Below are positions 7,141-14,457 of a stretch of 22,650 nt of DNA, in pieces (within the stretch, counting starts at the first letter, position 1; each line of letters begins with the position of its first letter). The position numbers and the translations under genes were made by a program. Under the pieces are notes generated by a model that saw only the letters and a list, made by a program, of their open reading frames with translations, did not search any database and was not told the DNA's origin. The stretch covers positions 1 through 22,650 of the IMG/VR virus record IMGVR_UViG_3300046683_000090. The stretch is one strand, 5' to 3'. This stretch comes from a virus.

Positions 7141-8619
7141 CTAGGGTTGGTAATCGTCTTGCCGGGCGAGATTGCCCATCGCGGATACGCCGCCAATGCC
7201 GGCGAGCGGGATCTTGCCGCGCGACCACCAGTTCACGACTTTTTCGGGCGGGACGTTCAACGCCTTCGCCGTCGCGTCAATCTGGTCGTTCAGCAAATTG
7301 GTGATGGTCTTGGGCGGCGATTGCAGGCCGGTAATGCCGCCATACGAAAACCAGCCGCCGGACTGCGCCTCGGCCGGCGCAATGCCTACCTTCTCGGCGG
7401 CGCGATACCACGGCTCCGTCATCGGCAGATATTCCGACTGACGCCGGATGCCCTTCACCGTCTTGTCGCCCAGCGTGTCCGCAATGTCGCCGGGATCGAC
7501 TGCGCGGAAACCATGTTCGCGATATTTGCCGTAAGCCGCATCCGACGTGAACCATCCTCGCGGTAACGAACCCGGCGCCACCTGATCCATCTCATAGAGT
7601 GTCGATCGGATGTTGTGCGTGTCGCCCGTGACGTCACGCAGATTGCCGGACCAGTTTTCGCGGAACGTAAACGGCTTCGGATTTATCAGTGGGTTCTCGG
7701 CGCCGCGCGCAAACAGATCGGCCAGATTGACGTGCATGCCCATCATCGGGAAGCCCGGCGTATTGCCTTCCGCCGCATATCGCTCTGGCGTCAGCGGATT
7801 GCCACTCTCGCGCAAGTAACTCAAAAAACTAGAATTGCGCAGGTTAGGCGGTGTCTGCGTTCGCGGCGATGTCGCGGCTCCTTGCCCGGACCAGTTGCGC
7901 ATAAACAGGTTGGCATCACCGATTGGCATCTCACCATAATTTTCAAGACCACGAATAACCGGCCCCGTGTGGTAGAACTTCAGTCGCTCATCACCCGATC
8001 GCACCATCGGGTCGAGCCGCTCCGCAATGCGATTGGCGATCTCGTCAGTGTTCTGCACAATCGGCGCCGCGCGCTCGTTCAACGGCAGTTTCTCGCCGGG
8101 CAGCGGCCCCGGCAACTGGCCCTTGACCGATACCTGCGGTACCAGTGCCGTTGTCTCGCCATAGGCTTCCGGTGTGGTCTGGAATACTTCCCGCGTGGCC
8201 GTGGGCCATCCCTTGCGACCATACTCGCGCGCGGCAGCCAATACAGCATTGATGTCGGATGGATCAGGATTAGCTCGCGAGACAATCGACGGAGCAAGTA
8301 CATCGCCCATGGTATACAGCCCTCGGCCGGTCGGCATCTTAGTCGCCAATCCACCGCCAGAAAACGACAACGCCATCCCCGTCGCCTTGTCGATGTCCTG
8401 CGGCGTGATCATGCCAGCTGCCGTCTGGTGCCCCCACAAATCAGATCCAGTCGCATCGGTCGGCTGATAATCGCGCTGCTGCGCCAGCGCGCCCATCGCG
8501 AACTTTCTGAGGTCTGCTTGTCCCAGATCCGTGACGGCAGGCGGCTCGATCTGCGGCGCAATCGGAATGCCGAGATCGCTGTAGCCGTACTCATCCTGAC
8601 GCGCCAGTTCGCCAACCAT
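7141..8619 (-). CDS. Unknown 492-aa phage protein with a thrice-repeated short motif
   Basis: The gene starts one base after the portal stop, with GGAGGAGT inside the portal end as its ribosome binding site. I do not recognise a named function. The N-terminus (MVGELARQDEYGYSD), residues 42-53 (MGALAQQRDYQP) and the extreme C-terminus (MGNLARQDDYQP, 481-492) share the motif G-x-L-A-x-Q-x-[DE]-Y. The centre contains FRENWSGNLRDVTGDTHNIR and the last third contains WYRAAEKVGIAPAEAQSGGW and ALNVPPEKVVNWWSRGKIPL. This resembles the DUF7178-type segment found in some large phage proteins. Position beside the portal suggests a virion, perhaps ejected, protein. The function is open. Confidence 0.75.
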   Translation of the reverse strand: MVGELARQDEYGYSDLGIPIAPQIEPPAVTDLGQADLRKFAMGALAQQRDYQPTDATGSDLWGHQTAAGMITPQDIDKATGMALSFSGGGLATKMPTGRGLYTMGDVLAPSIVSRANPDPSDINAVLAAAREYGRKGWPTATREVFQTTPEAYGETTALVPQVSVKGQLPGPLPGEKLPLNERAAPIVQNTDEIANRIAERLDPMVRSGDERLKFYHTGPVIRGLENYGEMPIGDANLFMRNWSGQGAATSPRTQTPPNLRNSSFLSYLRESGNPLTPERYAAEGNTPGFPMMGMHVNLADLFARGAENPLINPKPFTFRENWSGNLRDVTGDTHNIRSTLYEMDQVAPGSLPRGWFTSDAAYGKYREHGFRAVDPGDIADTLGDKTVKGIRRQSEYLPMTEPWYRAAEKVGIAPAEAQSGGWFSYGGITGLQSPPKTITNLLNDQIDATAKALNVPPEKVVNWWSRGKIPLAGIGGVSAMGNLARQDDYQP

Positions 8620-8620
8620 G

Positions 8621-10969
8621 CTACGGCACTCCTCCGCCCGGCGGTCGTTGCGTCATTCTGAACTGCTGCGCTGCATTGCGCTCGTTCTGCCGGCGCATCA
8701 TGTCGTTGGCCCGCAGCGTGTGCTGCTGGATGGCCAAGTCCGCCTTCTGCTGCTGCGCCTTCATGTCCAGCGCGCTCTTGGCCATCGACATCTGGTGCGC
8801 CTGCGCGCTCTCTTGCATCTTCTGCTGCTGGATTGCCATGTCGGATTGATCCTCCATGTTGTCCGACTGCGCCTTCATGTTGGCGATCTGGCGCTGGTTG
8901 GCCAATTCCATCTGCTTGTGGCGGTCCTGCTGCTGCAACTGCGCCGCCTTCAGCTGCATTTCGGATTGGTCCTTCTGCTGCTGCGCCTGTATCTTCATCT
9001 GCTCGATCTGCAACGCAATCTTGCCCTGTGCCGTCGTCGGGTCGTCGCCCTTGCCCTGCTGGCCCTTGGCCTTCATCTGCATCACCAGCTCGTCAATGGC
9101 GCCGTCGAGCGACCGCCCGGCCCGGAACGGCGCGGTAGCGAATTTCAGGATCTCGCCGCAGAAGTCCGCCGTGTGCGGCTCCGCCGTGATCATCTGCGCC
9201 AGCTGCGGCAACAGCTGCCCCAGCACGCCCATGAACTCGGTGCGGCGCTGCTTCTCGCCCATCTCGTCCGTCATAATGGTGCTGTCGGTTTCGATGTCGA
9301 GCACGAATGACTTGGCGCGGTTGTCTTTCAGGAAATGCAACACCTGCTCGATCGTCGGCTGGTTCTGGATCAGCTGGATTTGCTGGATGCCCTGCTGCAA
9401 CTTGTCCTGCATCTGCTGGGTGGCTTGCTGGCGCGGGTCGTCCTGACCCGGCACCGGCAATTGCGGCGCGCCCGCCTGCGGCGGCACGCCCACCGGCGGC
9501 TGCTGTTGCTGCTGTTGCATCTGTAAGAAGATGCCCTGCATCTGCTGCTGGATCTGGGCGATCTGCTGCTGCATCATCTGCTCAGTCGGGATCTGGGTCT
9601 GCGACATCTCGATGATGGTTTCGTCTTTGAATTTCTCAGTGATTATTTCAGACGTGATCTCCACCAGATCGCGCGCCAGCCGCACCAGCTCCTGCTGCTT
9701 GTCGCGAATGCGCGTGGTGCCGTACTGCGACTTGAGCTGCTGCGCGCCCAGCGTCTCCTGCGGATCGGTGTCGCCACGCATGATGTCGGCCATGCCGGTG
9801 ATCTGGTAGATGTCGTCGATGATCTGCTTGCGCAGCATCACCAGATCGGTGATGGTCTTGCTGATGACATCGACCGGCAGCCAGATGATGACTTCCGACG
9901 TGCCGCCAAACGCCGCCCAGTTGGAAATCGGCACCAGCATGCGGCCCGGCGTCTTGGTGGAAATCGCGGCTTGGATCGCCTCCGACAACTCGCTGCCGCC
10001 CGCCGGATAAAACCCCTTCACTTCCAGTGCATCGCTCAACGCATGAATGCGGCTTGTGAGCAGATTGATCTCCTCGAGCTGGTCACGGTACTGCATGACG
10101 TCGGGGACGGGAATGAGGCTGCCGCGCTGGACCGATCCATACGCGGGTTTTGGACAGGGAAAGAAATTCTGCAAGTCGAGATGGGGATCAGCCTCATCGA
10201 GTATGTCCTCGACACCCTCGGCCACCCAGACCACACGCCGCGCGCCACGGTGCCATATTTCCCAGAACTTCGCCCGCTCCCGCGCATCCGCGCCTCCAAT
10301 GTTTTTGGCCTCGTCGTCCACCTTGAAGTCGGCTTCCTGATAGGCATCGCCACTGTACTTGCTGAACCGCTTGCGTGCTTCAGTGCGCGTTAGGTAGCTG
10401 GCGGCGGCCACCCATGTGACCTCGCGCCAGTTGCGACTTAATGAGTGTAGAAAATCATGCCGGCCCTTGAAGTCGATGCAGACGCGCTCTGAGGCGTAGG
10501 TGCCCTCGCCGGCACTCTCGTAACGGCACCACGCCACGCCCCGGTTACACATCGACAGATCGTCGCGCACCAGCAGCATCAGGTCGTTGATGCGGGTGAG
10601 ATCGAACGCCACCGTGCAGCAGCGTTCCATCACTTCACTGGCCGCCTGATACACCGGGCGCCTGTCTTTAAACTTGGGCACTACCACGGGCACCGGCGCC
10701 TTGGCGTAGATCGACGGCTTGAGCACTTCGCAGTTGGCCCAGAAGATCTGGTACTGCTTGTCCCGGCCGGTCTGCGCCAGCCGCGACATGTTGGCGAACT
10801 GCTTGTCGATCAGGTCGCAGTGGTGATGCCACTCCTCGAATGCATCCTCGGCTTCGGTGAGCAGGTTGAGCCACGCCTTGGCGCTCTCCGGTTCGACCGC
10901 AGGGTTGAACTCGTTGTCGTCGGCGCGGAGATCTTCCTCGATCGGCTTGTCGCGGCTGGTGTCGCTCAC
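8621..10969 (-). CDS. Portal protein (P22-like size) with long glutamine-rich tail
   Basis: The start is GTG at 10969, overlapping the large-terminase stop (GTGA), with GAGGAGG upstream. The 782-residue protein begins MSDTSRDKPIEEDLRADDNE. Its early part (FWANCEVLKPSIYAKAPVPV, then a helical ASEVMERCCTVAFDLTR) and its central stem (ALEVKGFYPAGGSELSEAIQ, MLRKQIIDDIYQITGMADIM) are typical of portal proteins of short-tailed phages. These form the dodecameric DNA gate at one capsid vertex. From about residue 460 the sequence becomes Gln/Met-rich and helical (QMMQQQIAQIQQQMQG, IEQMKIQAQQQKDQSEMQLK), which would build a long crown or barrel. The position after terminase supports the call. Confidence 0.92.
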   Translation of the reverse strand: MSDTSRDKPIEEDLRADDNEFNPAVEPESAKAWLNLLTEAEDAFEEWHHHCDLIDKQFANMSRLAQTGRDKQYQIFWANCEVLKPSIYAKAPVPVVVPKFKDRRPVYQAASEVMERCCTVAFDLTRINDLMLLVRDDLSMCNRGVAWCRYESAGEGTYASERVCIDFKGRHDFLHSLSRNWREVTWVAAASYLTRTEARKRFSKYSGDAYQEADFKVDDEAKNIGGADARERAKFWEIWHRGARRVVWVAEGVEDILDEADPHLDLQNFFPCPKPAYGSVQRGSLIPVPDVMQYRDQLEEINLLTSRIHALSDALEVKGFYPAGGSELSEAIQAAISTKTPGRMLVPISNWAAFGGTSEVIIWLPVDVISKTITDLVMLRKQIIDDIYQITGMADIMRGDTDPQETLGAQQLKSQYGTTRIRDKQQELVRLARDLVEITSEIITEKFKDETIIEMSQTQIPTEQMMQQQIAQIQQQMQGIFLQMQQQQQQPPVGVPPQAGAPQLPVPGQDDPRQQATQQMQDKLQQGIQQIQLIQNQPTIEQVLHFLKDNRAKSFVLDIETDSTIMTDEMGEKQRRTEFMGVLGQLLPQLAQMITAEPHTADFCGEILKFATAPFRAGRSLDGAIDELVMQMKAKGQQGKGDDPTTAQGKIALQIEQMKIQAQQQKDQSEMQLKAAQLQQQDRHKQMELANQRQIANMKAQSDNMEDQSDMAIQQQKMQESAQAHQMSMAKSALDMKAQQQKADLAIQQHTLRANDMMRRQNERNAAQQFRMTQRPPGGGVP

Positions 10970-12333
10970 AGGATGATCCCTCCTCGACGCACTTCATCGG
11001 GCGGCGGAATGCGCCAGCCCCGCTGCTCTGGCTCAGGCGGCCTGATGCGCGGCGTCGCCTTCCAGCTCATGCTCAGGTATCGGAAGCTGTCGGCCGGGTG
11101 CGAGGTCCAGTCGTGGACCGCCGACGCGCGAAACGCTTTTTTGTCGTCGTCCCACTCCCGCCTGTATTGCTCAAGCGCAGAGATGCCACCTTCTTCAGTG
11201 CGTGGATGAAACACGCATAGAGGTAGAGTTCTTCGGACAGCGTTAATCCCGTCATCAATGGACGCCATGGGGACAAGTATTGGCTTGAGGCCCATTGCAG
11301 CCATTGTCTCAACGCGGGTTCGTCCGGTTCCCCACTCCCGAATTTTGGCGTCGTGCGGGACGTAGTCGCTGCCGTGTCGCCAGCCGCGCTCTTTTTCTCG
11401 TCGGAAGATTTCATCGCGCCACCATTCCAGTCCCACGCCGGACGTCGCGTGGTGGTCGAGGATGACCAGTTGCGCGCCCTGCACCTGCCACGCCCACACC
11501 GAAGTGTCGTCACCGATGCCGAGATCCCATGCGTAGTTCACCGGGCGATCGGGCAGCGCATCGCATTCGAGGATGCGGCCCTCGTTGCGCACGCGCGCCA
11601 TCTCGACGGCGTAGTAGGCGCCAAGCGTGCTTGCGGTCCAGTCGCAGAGATATTCTTGACCGAATAAAGCAGTTCCCTGATCCTGACCGTAAATCGCGAT
11701 CAGCTCTCGCTGCGCTTCGTCAAGAGCCGCGTCTGAGAGAGCCTTGGTGTCTCTTGCGGTGAGCAGTTCTGAGAACCAGCCGGGCGATCGAGCTGAATGC
11801 TGAAAAAGCTGGAACGCATGATTGCGTCCTCGGGGAGTAGAGACGAACGCCGCCCAGCCGTCGTTCTCCTCCAAGATCGGCCGGTAATAGGCCCATGCGG
11901 CTGGATTGCTGAGGGCGTACTCACTGAACACAATGCCTGCGGTGCTGGCGCCGACGGTTGACGAGTAGGTGTCTGAACCAATGATTTGGAAGGTGGATTG
12001 TCCAAAGCCGATGAGCATTTCGTTGTCGTTGGTTTTGGTGCGGCACGCATGCGGGAAGGCTTCATCGATGCGTTTCTTTCCTGTGTGTGGATTGATGGCC
12101 GTCCAGATGACTTTGCGACCTTGAGAATATTCCGGCAGCGCGTACCAGTAATTGCCGGGACGTTGCAGCATAGCGCACGCCATCGCGTGCAGGCACACTT
12201 CATCCTTGCCGGCTCTGCGATGCCAGATGGCTACAGCTCGCTTGCCGCCGCCGCGAAGATAGTACCAGAGTTTTTCCTGATGATCGCGCGGCAGCCAGCC
12301 GTTGTGTGGCATGGGCACGCTGATCTTTGCCAT
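10966..12333 (-). CDS. Terminase large subunit
   Basis: I take the ATG at 12333 (MAKISVPMPHNGWLPRDHQE, 455 residues), 25 bases after the preceding gene; a longer frame to 12459 would overlap that gene by 100 bases. The ATPase half shows the Walker A variant HRRAGKDE (residues 38-45), Walker B GIVFSEYA (133-140) and the coupling motif STPRGR (165-170). The nuclease half shows WDLGIGDD (269-276, catalytic Asp), HDA (327-329) and HDWTSHPADSFRY (407-419). These are the conserved parts of the motor that packages DNA into proheads and cuts it. Only a weak GGAAAG precedes the start. It overlaps the portal gene by four bases. Length is normal. Confidence 0.93.
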   Translation of the reverse strand: MAKISVPMPHNGWLPRDHQEKLWYYLRGGGKRAVAIWHRRAGKDEVCLHAMACAMLQRPGNYWYALPEYSQGRKVIWTAINPHTGKKRIDEAFPHACRTKTNDNEMLIGFGQSTFQIIGSDTYSSTVGASTAGIVFSEYALSNPAAWAYYRPILEENDGWAAFVSTPRGRNHAFQLFQHSARSPGWFSELLTARDTKALSDAALDEAQRELIAIYGQDQGTALFGQEYLCDWTASTLGAYYAVEMARVRNEGRILECDALPDRPVNYAWDLGIGDDTSVWAWQVQGAQLVILDHHATSGVGLEWWRDEIFRREKERGWRHGSDYVPHDAKIREWGTGRTRVETMAAMGLKPILVPMASIDDGINAVRRTLPLCVFHPRTEEGGISALEQYRREWDDDKKAFRASAVHDWTSHPADSFRYLSMSWKATPRIRPPEPEQRGWRIPPPDEVRRGGIIL

Positions 12334-12358
12334 CGTTATATCTTTCCAAACATAACGC

Positions 12359-12622
12359 TCATTTCTTTTTGGCTTTCTCGGCTGCGATGTCGCGCAGCAG
12401 GATCTCGATGCCGCCGCTGATTTCGTTCGTCTGCTTTTGCATTGGTCGGCCCCAGCCACGATCGAGTATCATGCCGATCGCGCGCAGCTTGATGTCCGGA
12501 TTGACGCCGCCTTTTTTCGGATCGTTTGGATCTACTTCATTTGCAGTTGCCCACGCGCCCAACGCAGCAACGCACGCCGTCGTGTAGCCGCGCGCAAGAC
12601 TATCCAAGTCTATGTCCTTCAT
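12359..12622 (-). CDS. Putative terminase small subunit (87 aa)
   Basis: The ATG at 12622 gives MKDIDLDSLARGYTTACVAA; a TTG at 12643 that overlaps the upstream stop (TTGA) is an alternative start giving 94 residues, and neither has a good ribosome binding site. The segment NPDIKLRAIGMILDRGWGRP (about residues 41-60) matches the A-A-x-x-L-L-D-R-G-[WY]-G-[KR]-P pattern seen in small terminase-like and related phage DNA-binding proteins. The gene directly precedes the large terminase, the usual place for the subunit that recognises packaging DNA. The protein is short for a small terminase (often 120-200 residues), so the call is moderate. Confidence 0.6.
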   Translation of the reverse strand: MKDIDLDSLARGYTTACVAALGAWATANEVDPNDPKKGGVNPDIKLRAIGMILDRGWGRPMQKQTNEISGGIEILLRDIAAEKAKKK

Positions 12623-12639
12623 TGTTTTCTTTTTTCTAG

Positions 12640-12825
12640 TCAATCGTTTAACGGGTCAGACTTCCCGCCTTCCTCGATCCTCTTCACTCTTGCCTTGAGC
12701 TGCTCGATTTCTACTTTCACCCCGGCCAGTGCACCGCTCACCATCATTTGCATTTCGGTAATGATGACGGCGCTTTGCGCCCTGTTTTCGGCGTCCATGA
12801 TGGAGATGATTTTCATGTTGGACAT
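12640..12825 (-). CDS. Small coiled-coil protein, 61 aa
   Basis: A short frame starting MSNMKIISIMDAENRAQSAV. The second half (VKVEIEQLKARVKRIEEGGK) is a strong heptad-type coiled coil. No clear ribosome binding site stands before the ATG at 12825 or before the next in-frame ATG at 12816. It lies just after a terminator-like hairpin and just before the terminase genes, overlapping the possible TTG start of the next gene. I do not recognise it. A role in packaging or as a membrane- or DNA-associated helper cannot be judged. It is included because the frame is tightly packed between neighbours and has plausible composition. Confidence 0.6.
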   Translation of the reverse strand: MSNMKIISIMDAENRAQSAVIITEMQMMVSGALAGVKVEIEQLKARVKRIEEGGKSDPLND

Positions 12826-12848
12826 GGCACTGCCGTGGCTGGAAACGG

Positions 12849-12879
12849 CAAAGGCCCCACTGTCTTTGCGAGGCCTTTG
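12849..12879 (-). terminator. Terminator-like hairpin after the HTH gene
   Basis: CAAAGGCC (12849-12856) and GGCCTTTG (12872-12879) are perfect 8-base inverted arms with a 15-base loop. Read on the minus strand the hairpin is preceded by AAAA and ends GGCCTTTG followed by CCGTTTCC, so the U-run is weak. It sits between the HTH gene and the terminase block, where partial termination would separate early regulators from late genes. Confidence 0.5.
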
Positions 12880-12916
12880 AAAAGATACCTGATTTTGTGT
12901 GAGGTCAAGCCATAGC

Positions 12917-13159
12917 TCACCACCGCTTGTTGGGGTCGGCCTGCCATGGCGGCACGATCGGTGGGATCTTCAGCTCGATGAGGCCGTGGAGCAGCATGGC
13001 GTGGGTGGCGGGGATCTTGGTCTGGCCCATCTTGTAGCGGTGCGAGGTCCGGGTGGAGATGTCGAGGTAGCGCGCGGCGCTGGCCGTGTTGAGGTGCAGC
13101 GTCTTGAGCGCGGCACTGTAGGCGGCCGGCGTCATGCTGCGCTGTTCCTGCCACGTCAT
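12917..13159 (-). CDS. HTH DNA-binding protein, 80 aa
   Basis: The gene starts MTWQEQRSMTPAAYSAALKT with GGAGG eight bases before the ATG. The region LHLNTASAARYLDISTRTSH (about residues 21-40), followed by RYKMGQTKIPATHAMLLHGL, has the pattern of a helix-turn-helix. It is of the Cro/C1-like type common in short alphaproteobacterial and phage proteins (L-x-x-x-x-A-A-R-x-L-x-x-S-x-R-T-x-x-R-x). It is the second gene of a leftward operon driven by the promoter near 13456-13483. It could be the repressor acting on the repeated GACAGGGGTG sites between the divergent promoters. That link is inference. Confidence 0.75.
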   Translation of the reverse strand: MTWQEQRSMTPAAYSAALKTLHLNTASAARYLDISTRTSHRYKMGQTKIPATHAMLLHGLIELKIPPIVPPWQADPNKRW

Positions 13160-13162
13160 GGT

Positions 13163-13426
13163 TCAGGCCTCCGTGCAGTCGTCGAGTATGAACTTCATCG
13201 TCTTGCCGGATACATCCAGCTTGACGTGGGCGATCTCGCGCAGCTCTCTCTCCAGCGGCGCGTAATCAACGGACTTGGCGTTGGCCCATCCGTTGCGGGA
13301 CAAGTTCGACAGCTCCGCAATAATGGCCGTCTTGCGCTTCGGCTTCGGGCCAGTGACCTTGACGACCTCGCCGTAGCGGTCGCCCATCATCCAGCGGTCG
13401 GTATAGGCGGGGATCTGGACGCGCAT
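13163..13426 (-). CDS. Small conserved phage protein, 87 aa
   Basis: The protein starts MRVQIPAYTDRWMMGDRYGE, with AGAGGAGT eight bases before the ATG. The N-terminal pattern IPAYTDRWMxGDRYGEVVKV and the C-terminal pattern EIAHVKLDVSGKTMKFILDD recur together in small phage proteins I know from proteobacterial phages. Such proteins are short beta-rich products of unknown role. It is the first gene behind the leftward promoter and stands three bases ahead of the HTH gene, so the two form an early operon. No enzymatic motif is seen. Confidence 0.75.
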   Translation of the reverse strand: MRVQIPAYTDRWMMGDRYGEVVKVTGPKPKRKTAIIAELSNLSRNGWANAKSVDYAPLERELREIAHVKLDVSGKTMKFILDDCTEA

Positions 13427-13455
13427 TGCAAATACTCCTCTGTTGTGATGCCCTC

Positions 13456-13483
13456 ACAATAGACTACCAGACAGGGGTGTCAA
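13456..13483 (-). promoter_or_regulatory. Sigma-70-like promoter for the leftward operon
   Basis: On the minus strand TTGACA (13483-13478) and TATTGT (13461-13456) are separated by 16 bases. Transcription would start near 13449, giving a leader of about 23 bases before the ATG at 13426 that contains AGAGGAGT. Confidence 0.7.
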
Positions 13484-13514
13484 CAAATAGTTATCCACAG
13501 CCTGAATTGACCAC

Positions 13515-13543
13515 TTGACAGGGGTGACCGATGGTCTTATTGT
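13515..13543 (+). promoter_or_regulatory. Sigma-70-like promoter for the rightward genes
   Basis: TTGACA (13515-13520) and TATTGT (13538-13543) are separated by 17 bases. Transcription would start near 13550 and reach the ATG at 13581 after about 30 bases with TAGGAG as ribosome binding site. It uses the same -10 hexamer as the opposing promoter. Confidence 0.72.
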
Positions 13544-13580
13544 CCACCCACTGAAGTTCATCACACCTTAGGAGCTACCC

Positions 13581-13877
13581 ATGACCAACCTCTCCACCAC
13601 CATCGACGCCTACGGCCTCCTCTGCACCCAGATCGCGGAGCTGGAGCGCCAGAAGAAGGCCATGAAGGAAGCCTTCGCGGACCTGCCCAAAGGCACCCAT
13701 GAAGGCAACCTGTTCAACCTGAACGTCGCGGAGTTTTCGGTCGAGAAGATCGACTGGCAGGCGATCGCGGAGAAGGTAGGCTACTCCAGCCAGCTCAAGA
13801 CGGCGCACACCACCACCCGCGACGATCGCCGCCTCACTGCCAAGGTCAACGCCAACAAGGTGCTGACGGCGGCCTGA
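13581..13877 (+). CDS. Small protein of unknown function, 98 aa
   Basis: The gene starts MTNLSTTIDAYGLLCTQIAE, with TTAGGAGCT seven to eight bases before the ATG and a strong promoter upstream. The N-terminal half is a charged helix (QIAELERQKKAMKEAFADLP). The middle contains GTHEGNLFNLNVAEFSVEKI and the end DRRLTAKVNANKVLTAA. The sequence resembles small phage proteins with a coiled-coil start followed by a beta-type G-x-x-F-x-L-x-V-x-E-F unit, whose role is unknown to me. It is the first gene of a two-gene rightward unit set against two leftward operons. This is a place where early or regulatory genes are often found. Confidence 0.75.
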   Translation: MTNLSTTIDAYGLLCTQIAELERQKKAMKEAFADLPKGTHEGNLFNLNVAEFSVEKIDWQAIAEKVGYSSQLKTAHTTTRDDRRLTAKVNANKVLTAA

Positions 13878-13914
13878 GCCTGACCCCCACCCTTACACTG
13901 AAAGGACCACTGAC

Positions 13915-14130
13915 ATGACCATCGCAAGCCAAATCAAGATCGAATACCTGACCAGCCTCATCAGCTATGAAACCGCACTTCACCTTCTGGAGAAAACCGG
14001 CATGGGCGCCAACGAGGCCGACAACTTCCTGTTCGCCAAGGATGCCGACTGGCGTGTTGCCCAGATCAAAAACGGCGACATCACCGAAGGTCCGGCCCTG
14101 CTGGCGGAGATGCTGCCCAAGGTAGGCTAA
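13915..14130 (+). CDS. Small acidic protein, 71 aa
   Basis: The protein starts MTIASQIKIEYLTSLISYET, with AAAGGA nine bases before the ATG. It contains ISYETALHLLEKTGMGANEA (residues 16-35) and ends in a helix EGPALLAEMLPKVG. The segment S-Y-E-x-A-x-x-L-L-E-x-T-G-M is one I have seen in other small phage proteins, without known function. It lies 37 bases after the preceding gene, on the same transcript, and is followed at once by two hairpins that probably end the transcript. Confidence 0.72.
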   Translation: MTIASQIKIEYLTSLISYETALHLLEKTGMGANEADNFLFAKDADWRVAQIKNGDITEGPALLAEMLPKVG

Positions 14131-14154
14131 ATCACGGACACCCTGTCCGTGATT
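14130..14154. repeat. Perfect inverted repeat with the same core as the 5127 palindrome
   Basis: AATCACGGAC (14130-14139) and GTCCGTGATT (14145-14154) are perfect 10-base arms around a 5-base loop. No T-run follows directly. The inner core ACGGACA-N3-TGTCCGT (14134-14150) equals the core of the palindrome at 5130-5146. It could be part of the terminator or a protein-binding site. Confidence 0.75.
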
Positions 14155-14160
14155 GCATCC

Positions 14161-14199
14161 ACGACCCCTGCCATGCCCGGCGGGGGTCGTTTGCGTTTT
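14161..14199 (+). terminator. Rho-independent terminator of the rightward genes
   Basis: ACGACCCC (14161-14168) pairs with GGGGTCGT (14183-14190) and is followed by TTGCGTTTT. It stands between converging genes ending at 14130 and 14209, so it may also stop leftward transcription, though the minus-strand side has no clear U-run. Confidence 0.72.
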
Positions 14200-14208
14200 A
14201 AGGAGGCG

Positions 14209-14457
14209 CTAAGGGGCGCTGGAGCGTTTCCACTCATCGAAGGTGCTTGGCAGCCCCTCCAGCAAAATAATCGCTGTACCGGGCTGCAAACCCTTTTCCC
14301 GCATGCATCTGGCGAGAACATCCCGTGTCGATCGGACAAACGAAACCGGATCCCATGTATCGCCCTTCGGCCGATGATGACGCTTGGCCAGCATCCACTG
14401 GATCCCATCGCTCAGGAGTGCCCAATCTCCCTCAATCCTGACGACCCGGTCAGTCAT
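14209..14457 (-). CDS. Conserved small phage/alphaproteobacterial protein, 82 aa
   Basis: The ATG at 14457 overlaps the stop of the upstream gene (ATGA). The protein starts MTDRVVRIEGDWALLSDGIQ. The pattern W-x-L-x-x-[DG]-x-x-Q-W-x-L (WALLSDGIQWMLAKRH), then WDPVSFVRSTRDVLARCMRE and ending LPSTFDEW, is one I recognise from small proteins in alphaproteobacterial phages and prophages. There it often accompanies replication genes. No function is known to me. It is the last gene of the early leftward block, ending next to the terminator hairpin. Confidence 0.78.
   Translation of the reverse strand: MTDRVVRIEGDWALLSDGIQWMLAKRHHRPKGDTWDPVSFVRSTRDVLARCMREKGLQPGTAIILLEGLPSTFDEWKRSSAP

Larger units (their letters stand above)
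13427..13580. promoter_or_regulatory. Divergent promoter region with operator-like repeat and DnaA box
   Basis: This 154-base gap lies between the leftward operon starting at 13426 and the rightward gene starting at 13581. It holds two promoters, entered separately. GACAGGGGTG occurs at 13470-13479 and 13517-13526, and each copy overlaps a -35 hexamer; the first extends to the palindrome GACA-GGGG-TGTC. Between them TTATCCACA (13491-13499) is a perfect DnaA-box consensus. The repeats are good operator candidates, and DnaA binding could influence both promoters. Both ideas are inferences from sequence. Confidence 0.65.

Noticed and set aside
6254-7144. 296-residue plus-strand frame
   Set aside because: Antisense to the IPT/TIG gene; strongly Arg/Gly-rich shadow sequence.
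7615-8661. 348-residue plus-strand frame
   Set aside because: Antisense to the 492-aa protein and the portal end; Arg/His-rich, no domain, no ribosome binding site.
9502-9520. CTG/CAG trinucleotide run as a separate repeat element
   Set aside because: It simply encodes the glutamine run of the portal tail.
12334-12459. Longer start of the large terminase at 12459
   Set aside because: It would overlap the preceding gene by 100 bases, and the added residues are basic and unlike terminase N-termini.
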